Positions 12,603-24,043 are shown, counted from the first letter of the stretch. The stretch: DNA of 64,000 nt from Adineta steineri (GCA_905250115.1 CAJNOI010000109.1:39359-103358), one strand, 5' to 3'. Notes: a model not told the origin generated them from the letters alone. A program made the numbers and translations.

Positions 12603-13922
12603 TTATTTATTATCACTTTGAATTGCTTGATTGGAATTAGAAGACATTGCTTCTTCATAGGCCTGTTTAAATCCTTCTCGACTTCTTTCAATCATATCTT
12701 CATTTGCAGTTAATGATATACGAAAATATCCTGGTATTGCTAATACTGCACCAGGTAAACATAAAACATTATATTTTGATAATAAACGACAAAATGCTTG
12801 ATCATCTTCTAAAGGTGATTTAATAAGTATATAAAATGTACCTTCTGGTTTTACTGGTATTTCATATCCAATTGATGATAATATATCTAATACTGAATTT
12901 AATTTCTTTTCTAAATTTTCTATATCAATACTAATTGCTAATTTTTCAATATCTTGTACCAAATATTGTGTAACACAATCAGGTACTTGAAATCCATTTA
13001 CAATAAGTGTTTGAGGTAAATATTTTTGAAATAATAAACGATAATTTAAAGGTACTTTTTCTGATAATGCAATATATCCTAATCGAATACCTGGATTTAA
13101 TAATGTTTTAGCATAAGTATAACATAAAAATGTATATGGATAAAATTCAGCTGGAGAATAAAATTTATTATTATTAAATAGAATATTATTATATGCTTCA
13201 TCGGATACTAACCAAATCGGTTGAGCTTGATGACCATATTTTTGTTGACGTCTTTCATATTCTTCTAATAAAATATTTGATAATAATTCTAATGTTGTTG
13301 ATGAATAAATTTTTCCTGTTGGATTATGTGGAGTATTGATAATTAATATTTTTGTTCGATCAGTAATTTTATTTTTAATTTCATCAAGATTTAACTCAAA
13401 TGTATTTAGATTAATATTAACTTCAATGGATATACCTTGACATGAAATAATCATTGCTTCATAACAAAACCATGCTGGAATAGGAAAAATGACTTCATCA
13501 TTTGGATTTAATAACATAGATATACATGTATAAAGTCCACCGAAATTTCCTTTAACTAAATAAATATCTTCGGATTGAAATGATAATGGTGAAAATCTTT
13601 TTGATAGATTTAATGCAACGATTTGACGAGATGGTTCCGTATTAGGATTTGTTGCCATACAATAACCATACCACCCAACATTTAATGGTTCAATATATTT
13701 ATGAAATGAAGATAAAAATGTAGGTAATGCCATATTATGTGGATTACCAAATGTAAAATCACATAAAGTAGATAATGATGATGATTCTTTATGTGCAGAA
13801 AGAATTTTTCCATATTCATTTTGAACGAATGCTCCAATTCGTTGATAATGTGAAGAATTTATTCCTGATAAGATTCGTTGTGATAATATTAATTCATCAT
13901 TTTGAATGTTAGTAGTGTCCAT
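12603..13922 (-). CDS. class I/II PLP-dependent aminotransferase
   Basis: Uninterrupted 439-codon frame. PLP fold-type I motifs are in order: NTPHNPTGK at about residues 196-204, SDEAY at 240-244 (Asp for the PLP pyridine nitrogen), and the Schiff-base Lys K272 in YAKTLLNPGIRLGY with the phosphate-binding Arg at 280. A late Arg in YFRISLTA matches the usual substrate-carboxylate residue. The family transfers amino groups between amino acids and 2-oxo acids in the cytosol or mitochondria. The sequence resembles bacterial aspartate/aromatic-type enzymes, but the substrate cannot be set from this. There is no targeting sequence. The gene lacks introns in a neighbourhood where most genes have several, consistent with acquisition by transfer or with retrocopying; this is inference. 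ATG 13922 follows an in-frame stop. Confidence 0.93.
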   Translation of the reverse strand: MDTTNIQNDELILSQRILSGINSSHYQRIGAFVQNEYGKILSAHKESSSLSTLCDFTFGNPHNMALPTFLSSFHKYIEPLNVGWYGYCMATNPNTEPSRQIVALNLSKRFSPLSFQSEDIYLVKGNFGGLYTCISMLLNPNDEVIFPIPAWFCYEAMIISCQGISIEVNINLNTFELNLDEIKNKITDRTKILIINTPHNPTGKIYSSTTLELLSNILLEEYERRQQKYGHQAQPIWLVSDEAYNNILFNNNKFYSPAEFYPYTFLCYTYAKTLLNPGIRLGYIALSEKVPLNYRLLFQKYLPQTLIVNGFQVPDCVTQYLVQDIEKLAISIDIENLEKKLNSVLDILSSIGYEIPVKPEGTFYILIKSPLEDDQAFCRLLSKYNVLCLPGAVLAIPGYFRISLTANEDMIERSREGFKQAYEEAMSSNSNQAIQSDNK

Positions 13923-14994
13923 TGTTTATTCAGTACTTTGAAATGGTAAGTTAATCGTGTTTTTTTCTATCTTATATAGAAGAAAGAAAATAATAAGGTG
14001 AAAACAAGAACAACAGAACGATAAAAGCGCATTGGGGTTATGTAACCCTATCTTTTTCGTTTCTTTCCAATTTTTATCATCTATTTTCTCTTTATAAACG
14101 AGTTTAATGAGAAAGAGATAACCATACATACGGGTATTTTATGATACAATATTTGTTTATTTTCTATACGCTTATATCTATACAGAAAGCAAATATACGA
14201 CCAATCAACAAAAAGAAAGTGAGTCAGGTATATGCGACAATCCTTTCCTTTTAACAAAACAGAACGCATGTGACATCTAGAAAGAAAAGAAGAGAATTAA
14301 GTGTTATTACAACATGCTTGTAGTACAGAGAATATAAAATGAATAATACGCATTGATCGATAAATGGATATTTTATTAATGAATTCACATATGTTAATGT
14401 TGTTTTTGTTTAATGATAAATGTTTGATTAAAATGCAATACATTCTAAGATATCGTATATATATAAGTTCAATAGTTCTTTTGAGAATTCATAATGTATG
14501 AAACTCAGATAATTATCACGTTTATGTAGAGTAATGTCTGATGAGTTATCGATTAGATAAAATTCTTCACTTTTTAATCATACATTTGTTCATTTATGCA
14601 TACGCTATTGGTTTTTCTAATGAGTTTTTACGTTGCAGTAAACGTTTATCCTAATGCTTTTCTTTTTTTCCTCTAATTATTGAAAACGAAACCATACAAG
14701 TTCGTTATAGATAATTAATCGGTAAATGAAAGACATGCAAATGCAAAAATAATTCAAAATGTTTAAGGATGATGAAATGGTTAAATCTCATCCATACTAG
14801 GGAGAATTTCTATATTATTATCGTGAAGGATGTGGTGTTGATAACATTAGTAAGTTTTAACTGAAAATTCTCTTCATAACTTTAGCTATATACACGTACT
14901 CATACATCTTCAAGATTTTGAATTGAAAGTACGTCTTCTTTCACTTGTTTATTAACTACAAACAAAAGTTAGTACATAATTAAGACTCATTTTT
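13923..14994. other. intergenic, no gene seen
   Basis: AT-rich; no frame, splice pattern or repeat family member that I can support. It includes the upstream flank of the aminotransferase gene. Confidence 0.5.
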
Positions 14995-15264
14995 TCAATT
15001 ATTGGTTTGTAATAATGATAATTCTTCCTGTTCTTTATTCCATTGAGCAATACTAGCATGAAGAGCATCCCAATCGATTGTTGTTGGAAAGACGATTGGT
15101 TGTACCTGACATGGTGGAAATACACATATAAATGACATTCCACCGGGGCCAGTCAAACCACTCAGATCAATTGGACCACGACGCATACGATCATGATGAG
15201 GAAATGCTGTTGATAACCCGACAACAGCTACTATAACGCAAATAATTGCAAAGATGAAACGCAT
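14995..15264 (-). CDS. small secreted peptide precursor, unknown family
   Basis: An 89-residue frame without introns. Residues 1-21 form a clear signal peptide (MRFIFAIICVIVAVVGLSTAF), followed by PHHDRMRRG with a basic RMRR cluster that could be a processing site. The mature part has a Gly/Pro-rich stretch (GLTGPGG), two Cys in ICVFPPC, and an acidic, Gln-rich C-terminus. Two cysteines four apart could form a small disulfide loop. I do not recognise the family; a neuropeptide-like or secreted defence peptide is possible, but nothing proves it. The short size and lack of homologues known to me keep confidence moderate. Confidence 0.6.
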   Translation of the reverse strand: MRFIFAIICVIVAVVGLSTAFPHHDRMRRGPIDLSGLTGPGGMSFICVFPPCQVQPIVFPTTIDWDALHASIAQWNKEQEELSLLQTNN

Positions 15265-16568
15265 ATTGGAAGGTGAAGAGAAATAGAAAAAATGTATTAA
15301 TGAATATGATTGAAGCGAGAGAACTGAAATCGAAAGATAATATAGATATACACGAATACGTGTGTGACTTCAACCAGATGTCAGAAAGAAAACAATACAA
15401 GTTATAAACCTTATTAAAAACGTGATTTAAAATATATATTTTCTGTTTCAATGTGTTTGATTTCTGATTATCAACAACAAAATATTGTTTATCATTTGAT
15501 AAAAATTAAATCTGATTTTTTTCTCATAAAAGAAACATTTTAATATTCGTACTGAAGGTATACATGTAGCAATGAATGACGCAGGACGTGGGTGTACGAT
15601 GACTAAATTCAGAAGAAAATCATTCGTATTATCTTCATCTACGTCAGATTATTACTGCTATGACTATATTTGATTCTTTTATTTATAGATGTTTTAACTA
15701 AATCTGTAAATTCAAATGGAACAATCATAATGCATTGATAATTAATCAAAAGTGTGATTGAAAAAAAGATTCAGACAAGTATAATTATTCATGAAACAGA
15801 TTTTAACACTGGATCTGTGCAATCTATTCGTCGCGACAAACGATGTTGACATTTTTCTAACAAAAATGGCAAAACATAATAAAGTATCTATTCATTATGA
15901 AATGGAATACTGATAATTTCTTTCCATTTATTTAATGTGAATAATCTTTGACGTCAATTGGCTAGACAGATTTCTGATATTAGAACTATGAAAAGAAGAA
16001 AAGCTTTGTTTATTTTCAGGGCATTATAATACTAACGTCTACAACTATAGGTATACATATATTTTTTGCAAGAAAATATTTGAATTATTCTATTTTCATT
16101 TCTAATTTAATGATCAAAAAGAATCTGTTTTGATTCTAGTGACGAAAATGCATCAAGATTATTGTTAAGCTGAGGACCAGAATAATGTAATTGTAGAAAA
16201 TGTCCTCCTGAATAGAATTTCAATTTATATATTTCAAAGATTTTTTTGCATGATTAATTCGCGCATATCCAGATTTATACAATAGATTCTATTAAAAATC
16301 TGAGATAGATATATGTATGTAAATATGAAGTACTTTTTTTATGAGACCTATAGTCAACACCTATCATTTGCTAAGAGCAGTGTTCATTATAATCAAAATA
16401 ATTTCCATTCTCTCTGGTTATCGGATTATTCTTGTCAACTTTTTCTTTGATGAAATCCTTAGAATAAATATGATAGCGTACTTTTGTTTTCTATACAAAA
16501 GAAAAACTGTCAAAACTGAATCAGTCAAGTAAAACATATTACATTTTGTTCTGCAAAGATCGATTACC
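15265..16568. other. intergenic, no gene seen
   Basis: About 1.3 kb AT-rich sequence between the secreted-peptide gene and the GPCR gene, which diverge from it. It presumably contains both promoters. No motif stands out to me. Confidence 0.5.
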
Positions 16569-17537
16569 ATGTCTGCAATCTATAATTACATCTTATCATT
16601 AGCAAATGCTAATGTTAATCTCTACAAAATTGGTGGACCAATTTTAATTAGTGTAGGTACTGTAAGTTGTATAATTAACCTGACAGTTTTTAGTAAAAAA
16701 ACGTTACGTAAAAATCCATGTTCAATCTACTTAATAGCATGTAATGTTACTAATTTTGTATTAATCTATACATCAATATTAATCGCGACATTGGGAACTG
16801 GTTATAGTATCGATCCTAGTGCACACAATTGGATCGTATGTCGTTTGCGTTACTATATAACGTTAGTGTGCGATGTATTAAATCCATCGTATTTAATACT
16901 TGCTGCTTTTGATCGAATATTAGTTACTTCACGAAATGCTTTAACAAGACAACACAGTACATCTCGTCTTGCATATATATGCATCTGTATTACAACATTA
17001 TTTTGGTTGATATTTCATAGTCATGCATTAATTTTCACGACTATCATAGAAACTGCACCGGGTGTTGCTATTTGTTATTTTCAACCAGGGCTCTATTTAT
17101 CATTGATTAGCTATTATTCACTTATCATCAAAGCACTTCTTATTCCTATATTAATGGTAATTTTAGGTTTGTGGACTGTGAAAAATGTACGAAGTATGAA
17201 TCATGTTACTGCTGTTGTTAATGCATCGACAAGTGTTGGAGTAACAATTCCTGGCGGTGTACGTACCGCTCATTCAAAAGATCGACAATTGATTAAGATT
17301 CTGCTTGTTGATACTTCAATTTATATTTTTTTCAATACAATGATATCAATTATTCTTATATATCAACAAATTATGCAAAATCAATCTCAGAGCTATGTTC
17401 AGCTTTATATACAAGGTTTTCTTACGAGTGTGAGCGTCTTTAGTGCTTTCATTCCATTTTGTATTGATTGTTATACTAATTTATGGGTATCAAAAACATT
17501 TCGACAAGAAGTGAAAAATACTCTCACGTGCAAATAA
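16569..17537 (+). CDS. rhodopsin-family G protein-coupled receptor, orphan
   Basis: Single-exon frame of 322 residues with seven hydrophobic segments and a short N-terminus. TM1 is near residues 22-45, TM2 near 57-78, TM3 near 98-120 ending AAFDRILVTS (the DRY position reads FDR), TM4 near 132-155, TM5 near 173-200, TM6 near 240-262 and TM7 near 275-298 (FIPFCIDCYTNLW in place of a strict NPxxY). Cys residues before TM3 (VCRLRYY) and in the second extracellular loop (AICYFQPG) could form the usual disulfide. Such single-exon receptors are numerous in rotifers, where many are predicted peptide receptors; the ligand is unknown. The degenerate DRY and NPxxY motifs are noteworthy but common in this kind of family. 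ATG 16569 gives a short N-terminus and no signal peptide, as usual. Confidence 0.88.
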   Translation: MSAIYNYILSLANANVNLYKIGGPILISVGTVSCIINLTVFSKKTLRKNPCSIYLIACNVTNFVLIYTSILIATLGTGYSIDPSAHNWIVCRLRYYITLVCDVLNPSYLILAAFDRILVTSRNALTRQHSTSRLAYICICITTLFWLIFHSHALIFTTIIETAPGVAICYFQPGLYLSLISYYSLIIKALLIPILMVILGLWTVKNVRSMNHVTAVVNASTSVGVTIPGGVRTAHSKDRQLIKILLVDTSIYIFFNTMISIILIYQQIMQNQSQSYVQLYIQGFLTSVSVFSAFIPFCIDCYTNLWVSKTFRQEVKNTLTCK

Positions 17538-18016
17538 CTGTACTATTTGCATGAACATGATTAATATCGATCCTTTCAATTGTTATATCTATACTTTAAT
17601 GTTGTATCGAGAATTTATGAGAATCTTAGTACTCAACTAAACTACACCCTCTTCTATATTAATACTTTCTATTTGATATTTCATTTATTTATCGAATGAA
17701 CAGTATTTAATCCGTAATTATTTTTATTTACCATATAAATATTTTAAACTTGTTTATTCTGAAAAAAAAACTTTATTGCACTACAAATTGCACATCATGA
17801 TTTACGTAAAATTTATGCGGAATATGAACGAGACTATCATAGTGAATGCCTCAGGTATTAGACTTACATTCTCACTCTCAACATTTACCGATAATATAAG
17901 ATGAATTATACAATGGAATTCTTTGAATATGTTACAGAAAGAATCATTTATTATCATTTCGATTGAATTGTAATATTCAGAATTCTTTCATAGTGTTATT
18001 AAGTCATTAGAGTCCT

Positions 18017-18122
18017 GCAGGGGTGCACTCTTTTTTGTACCCGAAGCCGAACCGGCAATCTTTTTTACGCCCGGGCCCGACCCGATCCGGCTAGTAATGC
18101 ACCCGGATCCAAACCGGTCTAC
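18017..18122. repeat. GC-rich patch with repeated CCGAxCCG-type words
   Basis: In otherwise AT-rich surroundings this stretch contains ACCCGAAGCCGAACCGGC, GCCCGGGCCCGACCCGATCC and CACCCGGATCCAAACCGG, separated by CTTTTTT runs. Three related CCGA/CCGG-rich blocks suggest an internal degenerate repeat. I see no terminal repeats or reading frame. It is probably the core of a decayed transposable element or a foreign insert. Confidence 0.55.
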
Positions 18123-18269
18123 TCAGTTATTTTTCAAAATATGATCAAATTTCTAAACTTTTATTAAATTCAATAAATATAATACGTTTAGTTTCGTTCA
18201 TAAGTAACAGAGAAAAATATATATTACGTAAAATTACGTAAAAAAACAAATGAATCAGGAGTTAGCTGA

Positions 18270-18353
18270 AGATGTGGATCTTGCTCTTATGTCACATCCA
18301 CGCACACATACAAGTCCACACCTACACCCACCCACACCCACATCCACACCCTC
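18270..18353. repeat. telomere-like element, mainly C-rich arm
   Basis: A short GATGTGGATC at the left, then a long C-arm with CACATCCACGCACACAT, CCACACCTACACCCACCC and ACACCCACATCCACACCC. The G-rich side is degraded compared with other copies. Confidence 0.75.
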
Positions 18354-18517
18354 TCATCGTTATGAAGAACAAAGCATGATGCGAATTTTAGCAATTTAAG
18401 ATATTTTTATTAAAACAGAATATTTTGTAAAGTGGATCTAAAAGAGAATAAACGCACTAAACTAATCGATATTGGTTAACTAAAAATATGAGTTTATTGA
18501 GATTGAGATCTTTCAGT

Positions 18518-19522
18518 TCATTCTGTCTTTTTGACAGAAACTGGTGGCTTTTGCTTTCGAGATTTGGCAGTCATTTTTCGTATAATTAATACGGCCCAAT
18601 AAAGATTAAGTAATCTTGTAAGAAAAATTAAAATAATTTGTATTATGATCAACACTATACTAGTTGTATCATCGTAGTTCGCAGCCATTTGAATAAATTG
18701 AGGCACTGCTCTAAAGATATACGCACATATGATTGTTCCATAGACGAGACGACTTAAAATAAATGTAATTGCAAATAACGAAGCAAACAAATCATGTATA
18801 CTATGTCGATGATGATAGATTACTTTTAGATTAAGTGGAATAGTTGAAACTTCTTCAGCAAGCATCAGAAAATGACTTGTATGACCAACACGTGTGTATA
18901 CACCTATTAATCATATATGAATTTATTTATCATTAGTAATAATAATAAAAATTTTATTTTATTTTACTAACCTGAGACTCCAATTATGAGAACGACAATA
19001 TGATGAAATATTGCTGCTTGACTTCTAACCGATTTGAAACAGAGCATAATGAGTAGATCACATATGAAATAACCTGCTGAATAACATATACTGTACGCCA
19101 TATTTTCATAATGTGTACCTTTATCACCTCCACCTAATATACGATTTACTTGTGTAAAATTAATTGATGAACGTAAATAGAATATAGATACGGCAAGAAC
19201 AGATACACAAGCATGAATTGTCGACAAAATATAACTTTTAATCAATGGTGTTATTGATGATGGAAGAAGATAGAAAATCAGAGAGTGACCAATAATAGAG
19301 ATAAAAATTAACGATGATATTGGAAAGTCTAATGAAGGATTTGATCCAAGATCTATATATATATATACATAGTCATATCAAATATGTTTAAATAGAAAAA
19401 ATAATAAAAAAGCTAATTGCATAATCTCTATGAAATTTAAGTTAAAGAAATTAGGAAGTAAATTTTCATTTTGACAAACTTTAATACTTACATTCAATAT
19501 GATCATCTTTCTCAGTCAGCAT
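18518..19522 (-). CDS. TLC-domain membrane protein (TLCD4/TMEM56-like)
   Basis: Three exons on the minus strand, 19522-19492, 19352-18972 and 18903-18518 (798 nt, 265 aa). The protein is polytopic. The best family mark is HTSHFLMLAEEVSTIPLN across exon 3, with a preceding HHIVVL, which matches the His/Glu pattern of TLC domains. Earlier segments GYFICDLLIMLC and the hydrophobic first helix also fit. Family knowledge: TLC proteins sit in ER or plasma membrane and include ceramide synthases and lipid-regulatory TLCD proteins; this one lacks an N-terminal homeobox-like part and the long Lag1 motif of ceramide synthases, so a TLCD-type role is more likely than ceramide synthesis. The C-terminus is Lys-rich (KSRKQKPPVSVKKTE), possibly an ER-retrieval-like tail. 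All junctions are GT-AG and in phase. Confidence 0.87.
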
Positions 19523-19959
19523 CGTTATAAATTACCAAAAATGCGTGTGAATTTTGTTTTACTGTAAAACTACAGGCACGTGTTACCTACTACTCGACGA
19601 AATGGCAATGACGAGTAAAATAAACAGAGAAACAGAACCAAGCAACATGTTCTGTGTTGCATGAAATGCACGGCGAAGGCAATTTCATTGGTTATTACTT
19701 ATAAGTAATTGTATTGTGATTCATTCAGATGGCGTATATGTGAATATATCAGGACTAGAATACAGATCCGTAAACCTTCTTTCAAATTGACAATTAATTG
19801 TGCATAAGATAACAATAAACTGTTTGCTTTTAAACAAATAAATTTACGTTGATTACTTGTTTGTTCCACATACATTCTCATTAGTAAAATCGTTAAAAAT
19901 CAATGAAGTTTATTATACTTAAATTTCTTTTTATTTATGTTCGTAAGTGAGAAGCCAGT

Positions 19960-20059
19960 ATCTTGATGGTGGGTGTGAGTGTATGATGTTAATGGATGCA
20001 GATATGGATGTCGGTGAATAATGCACCGATTACCCAAACCCGCACCCACACCCACCCTA
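19960..20059. repeat. telomere-like inverted element
   Basis: Left TATCTTGATGGTGGGTGTGA, about 50 bases of core with GATGGATGC-like words, right ACCCAAACCCGCACCCACAC followed by CCACCC. One of the longest copies, about 100 bp. Confidence 0.8.
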
Positions 20060-20975
20060 GCCTTTAATAGCACTTCGAGAATGTATGAAAAAAATGAGTT
20101 CGTTTATTTTAAATATAGTAATAACTAAAATGACGACTTTCATGTCAAAACCGTTACTAAACAGGCAAAAATAAATTTTTATCTCAATTAGAAATTGTAA
20201 TTGATATGGCAACCCTCGTAAAAAATAGCCAAGAATTTTATTTTGTTGGTTTGTAATGAAATATTAAAGATCAGAAAGAAAAATTGTGTTCTACTCTTTC
20301 GTATTACAGTCGAGAATAAAATAAGATCATCTGTACTTGGATATCCATAGAACAAGTAACGCTCGTCCGATAACTCTACTGGAAAAAACAACTAAAAACC
20401 GTGAAAAATCGGTCTTCGATGTTTCTTTGACCCTGCGAACAGACAAGCAAACAATTTATTTCTGCTGGACTCTTCTCTACGAAAAAGAGAATAACATATA
20501 TTCATTTTCCTCTTTAGAAGTGATGAACGCTTTTTTTTAATTGTCTTTTTTATACTGTGTTTGGCGGATGAATGAAAGTTGACTACTGAAAGAACGAGCA
20601 AGAAGAAAAACAACTCAACATATAGATGAGATTTATTGAATAAGTAAAAAAATTATAATGAAATAAATATAAGTTAAGATAAAACTTATTAATAGTCTTT
20701 TACAAAAATTCATTCTTTTAGTTTCTGGAGATTATTCTCTTTGTGTGTGTATTATATCAGTATGAATAACATTCTATTCCACGAGAAATACTCTTTTTGT
20801 ATTCATTAAGTATGACTAATTAAAATAAATTTAAAAGTATTAATACCTTTTATATTTAATCTTATTGTAATAAATTCATATCTCTCTGATTATTATCGTT
20901 ATCTATACGTTTCTTTTCTTTTTTTTCTTGTGCTCATCTTTCATAATACTTAATTTTCCTGTTTCCGTCTATTAA

Positions 20976-21033
20976 CACGTGGGCGGATGGGTGTTGGTAA
21001 ATAACACACTGCTTAGCCACATTCACACCCACG
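20976..21033. repeat. telomere-like inverted element
   Basis: ACGTGGGCGGATGGGTGTTGG, a short AT core with CACACTGC, then CCACATTCACACCCACGT. The outermost ACGTGGG/CCCACGT words pair exactly. Confidence 0.75.
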
Positions 21034-22004
21034 TATATACACGACACACGCGAAAAGATTAGAATTTTTTGTTTTATTAAAATGTTGATTGTTGCCTTTA
21101 GTATGTAAATATCATGTATGAGTAATATTATGTTTTAAGGATTTCTGCTATATGAAGATGAATAATAAACTCATCTTTAAAGGTGAAATTAAACGTGAAT
21201 GTAAGGAAAGAACAGAAAAGTACGAGTTCGAGCAACTCAAGCCGTCATTAAAGGATGAAAAAGGTTAAAGTGCGAGACAGAAGTACGAAGAGTGCGACAA
21301 AATTTTGATATTTAACGCCATGTTAGTTTCCTTCATAAGCGAAAGTATATATTGGAGTAGAAAGATTTCAGTATCGAATAGACATACGTGGTTGCATTTA
21401 GTGTATAAAAAAATATTTATCGACGACAATTTTACTTTCTTATATCTCAATACAAGTGGCTTATTCTAATATTATTCATGCATCTTTAATCATCATCAAT
21501 ATTCATAGGTAATAGTTAATACGATTTATTTTTATTATTAAATAGATAATTAATTATGAATAGAATTTTTGTATGGTAGAATATATCTTCAATTATTTTA
21601 ATTGGAAAGAAAAAAAAATGTATGAATTAATATTAACATGTATACAAAATTTTAATGAAGAAAGTAAGATGATAATTATGAGATATTTAATATTATTCAT
21701 TGAGTCATCGTGAAGAAAATAGAAAGGCTTATGTTGTCATCAACACAGATGAATCATATGATTATTGCTTGTGAAAAAAAAAAGAAATAAGATATAAGAA
21801 CTTTTGACGGATATTTATTTAAATCTAGGTAACTATACATAATTATTATGTATTTTGATCAATTTTTGATTACAATCGTGTATATTCTACCTGAATAGAT
21901 TAATCTGAATAAGTTTTACATATTTTTATTTTATTTAAGATTAACATAAAGTTTTCTATTATTTACCTGTCTTTCCACTTACAAATTTTTTCATTAAAGT
22001 GAAG

Positions 22005-23939
22005 ATGAACCTGACTACGAATGATGAAGCATTCTTTGGCTATCGAACTGTACAACATAAGATATTTGGAATCCAAAAGACCGTGTGCTTTGATAGCAAG
22101 ATGAAAATCATTAAGAGCATATGGAATGAAAATTTTGATATGAATCAAAATAAAGTATTAATGACTTCGAATTCGAAGATCAACCTCGCTCGCACAAAGC
22201 AAGAGAATGTTTCTACTATTGTTATGTCACATAAACATATCTTTGTCAAATTGATTACGGATTACATTAAAAAAACCGCTGCGATTTGTATGACTTATCC
22301 GATTGTGTTCACAAAATACCAAGATGGATTTTTAATTTATGAACACATATCATGGAATGTGTTGAATCAATTCAAAGCTATCGTTGGATATATTGATTAT
22401 TTGAAAGTATTGATTTCAACGTATGTAATCGATAAAAATGTATTCAAGCAAAATCTTCAAATTTTCGATATGTTAGAACAAAGCCAAATTATCGTCGAGA
22501 AAGATAAAGAATGTGTTACAAAGTTGAAAATGTATTTTTTACTTTTACGAGCATTCGATGGACAAACAAATGTTTTCAATGATATTGTTAATCTCTTACC
22601 GAAATTTCAAAAGATAGGTATCAATACTTTATGGCTTAGTCCACCTCAATCACAAACAGCAGCAGCTCCTCCTATGTTTGCTTTAAATGATCATGGATAT
22701 TGGCCAAGTGATCATGGAAAAATTGATCCTATTTTAGGTGGAGAAATTGCATTTGAACACTTAATTAAAGAAGCACATAGATATGGGATTGAAATTGCTA
22801 TTGATGCCGTTCTTAATCATTTCGGTTATGCTGATGAAGTGATTTTAAATGGTGAAAAAATTTTAACTTCAAATCCGAATTATTTTGTAATTATTCCTGA
22901 TATTCAGTCAACATATAATCGTCATAACGAATTAAACTGGAAAATTGAAGAAAGTTTAGATGTAGAAAATATTCTACAATATCGTGAAGAATTATCTCAT
23001 TATCCATTATTCGATTTACCAACACTTCGTAAAGATAATTCTCACATTCGAACTTATTTATTGAATACTTATAAGAAATTTATTGATATGAAAATTACAA
23101 CGTTTAGAATTGATGCTGCAAAACATATGCCTGCTGAATTTCTCATCGATTTTTCCAATCAATTAAATAATTATTCATTGATGCAATGGAATCGTCCAAT
23201 TAAATTTATTTGGGAAGTTTATATATGTAATTCTCATGCTCTTTCAAAATTCATACAAGGAACTCTTGAAAGTCTTAAAGATTCATCCAATACATTTTTC
23301 TATGATTTTCCTATGCGTCAGGAATTCAAACGAATTCAAGATCCGAATTATCGATTTGAATGGCTTGTTAGTTTTGTTCAATTTCGTGAACAAACTCAAC
23401 AATATCTCAATCATCTAATTCCTTTAGTTGAAGATCATGATGATGGTTTGCCAATCAATAATCCTTCGATTGCTCGAATGATATATGTATTGACCGAATT
23501 CTATAGTCGAAACTCAACATCTATCTATCATGGTTCTGAACAGACAGGAATTCGGACAGTTAATCGACCACGAATCAATACTATTAATGAATTTGGTGAT
23601 ATCGCAATTTTAGTTGATCGACTTGGACATCGATTATTGTCTTATCGAACTTGTCAAGAAACACAAACACTATTTCATGTGATTGAACAAGATTTTCTTG
23701 TCAGTGAAAAACAGTTAAAAAATAAGCGATCCATATTTTTGGCTATGAATAAAAGCTCAGTTTCACGAACAATGGAACTTTCTTTGCAAGATTTATATGG
23801 TGAAAATCAAATAACAATGGAAAATATTCTGAAAACTAATGATTTACAAGCTGAACTTATTTTTTCTTCCAAAATACTTCGGCTGACAGTTTCACCATTC
23901 AATTTTTTAATTATTGAAACTCAACCAATCGTGCAGTAG
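22005..23939 (+). CDS. GH13 (alpha-amylase superfamily) protein with long N-terminal extension
   Basis: Uninterrupted frame of 644 codons from ATG 22005. The C-terminal two thirds is an alpha-amylase-type (beta/alpha)8 barrel: GINTLWLSPP near residues 205-214, region I DAVLNH at 267-272, region II FRIDAAKH with the nucleophile at D370, region III FIWEVY with the acid/base at E404, and region IV VEDHDD with the transition-state Asp at about D479. The catalytic triad is therefore intact. Residues 1-185 show no domain that I recognise and lack a signal peptide, so the enzyme is probably intracellular. Family knowledge: GH13 members hydrolyse or transfer alpha-glucosides (starch, glycogen, trehalose, sucrose); the subfamily cannot be set here. 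The absence of introns in almost 2 kb contrasts with most neighbours and fits horizontal acquisition, as an inference. Confidence 0.88.
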   Translation: MNLTTNDEAFFGYRTVQHKIFGIQKTVCFDSKMKIIKSIWNENFDMNQNKVLMTSNSKINLARTKQENVSTIVMSHKHIFVKLITDYIKKTAAICMTYPIVFTKYQDGFLIYEHISWNVLNQFKAIVGYIDYLKVLISTYVIDKNVFKQNLQIFDMLEQSQIIVEKDKECVTKLKMYFLLLRAFDGQTNVFNDIVNLLPKFQKIGINTLWLSPPQSQTAAAPPMFALNDHGYWPSDHGKIDPILGGEIAFEHLIKEAHRYGIEIAIDAVLNHFGYADEVILNGEKILTSNPNYFVIIPDIQSTYNRHNELNWKIEESLDVENILQYREELSHYPLFDLPTLRKDNSHIRTYLLNTYKKFIDMKITTFRIDAAKHMPAEFLIDFSNQLNNYSLMQWNRPIKFIWEVYICNSHALSKFIQGTLESLKDSSNTFFYDFPMRQEFKRIQDPNYRFEWLVSFVQFREQTQQYLNHLIPLVEDHDDGLPINNPSIARMIYVLTEFYSRNSTSIYHGSEQTGIRTVNRPRINTINEFGDIAILVDRLGHRLLSYRTCQETQTLFHVIEQDFLVSEKQLKNKRSIFLAMNKSSVSRTMELSLQDLYGENQITMENILKTNDLQAELIFSSKILRLTVSPFNFLIIETQPIVQ

Positions 23940-24043
23940 TTTGTAAATAAAAATACATCTCATCATATCATAGTAATTTCAGGACGAATATGTGTGCACA
24001 TGAATTGCAATGTTACATAAATAATACTTCGATCTGAGTTCAT

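Larger units (their letters stand above)
17538..18517. other. intergenic; GC-rich patch and telomere-like element
   Basis: No gene supported. It contains an unusual GC-rich patch (18017-18122) and a C-rich telomere-like element (18270-18353). Confidence 0.6.
19523..22004. other. long intergenic stretch with two telomere-like elements
   Basis: Nearly 2.5 kb. It holds telomere-like elements at 19960-20059 and 20976-21033. Overlapping frames on both strands near 20190-20610 look like chance openings, without splice support or family resemblance. The right end is the promoter region of the GH13-type gene. Confidence 0.55.

Noticed and set aside
20190..20613. Overlapping frames on both strands
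   Set aside because: Opposite-strand openings over the same bases, no family resemblance, no splice partners.
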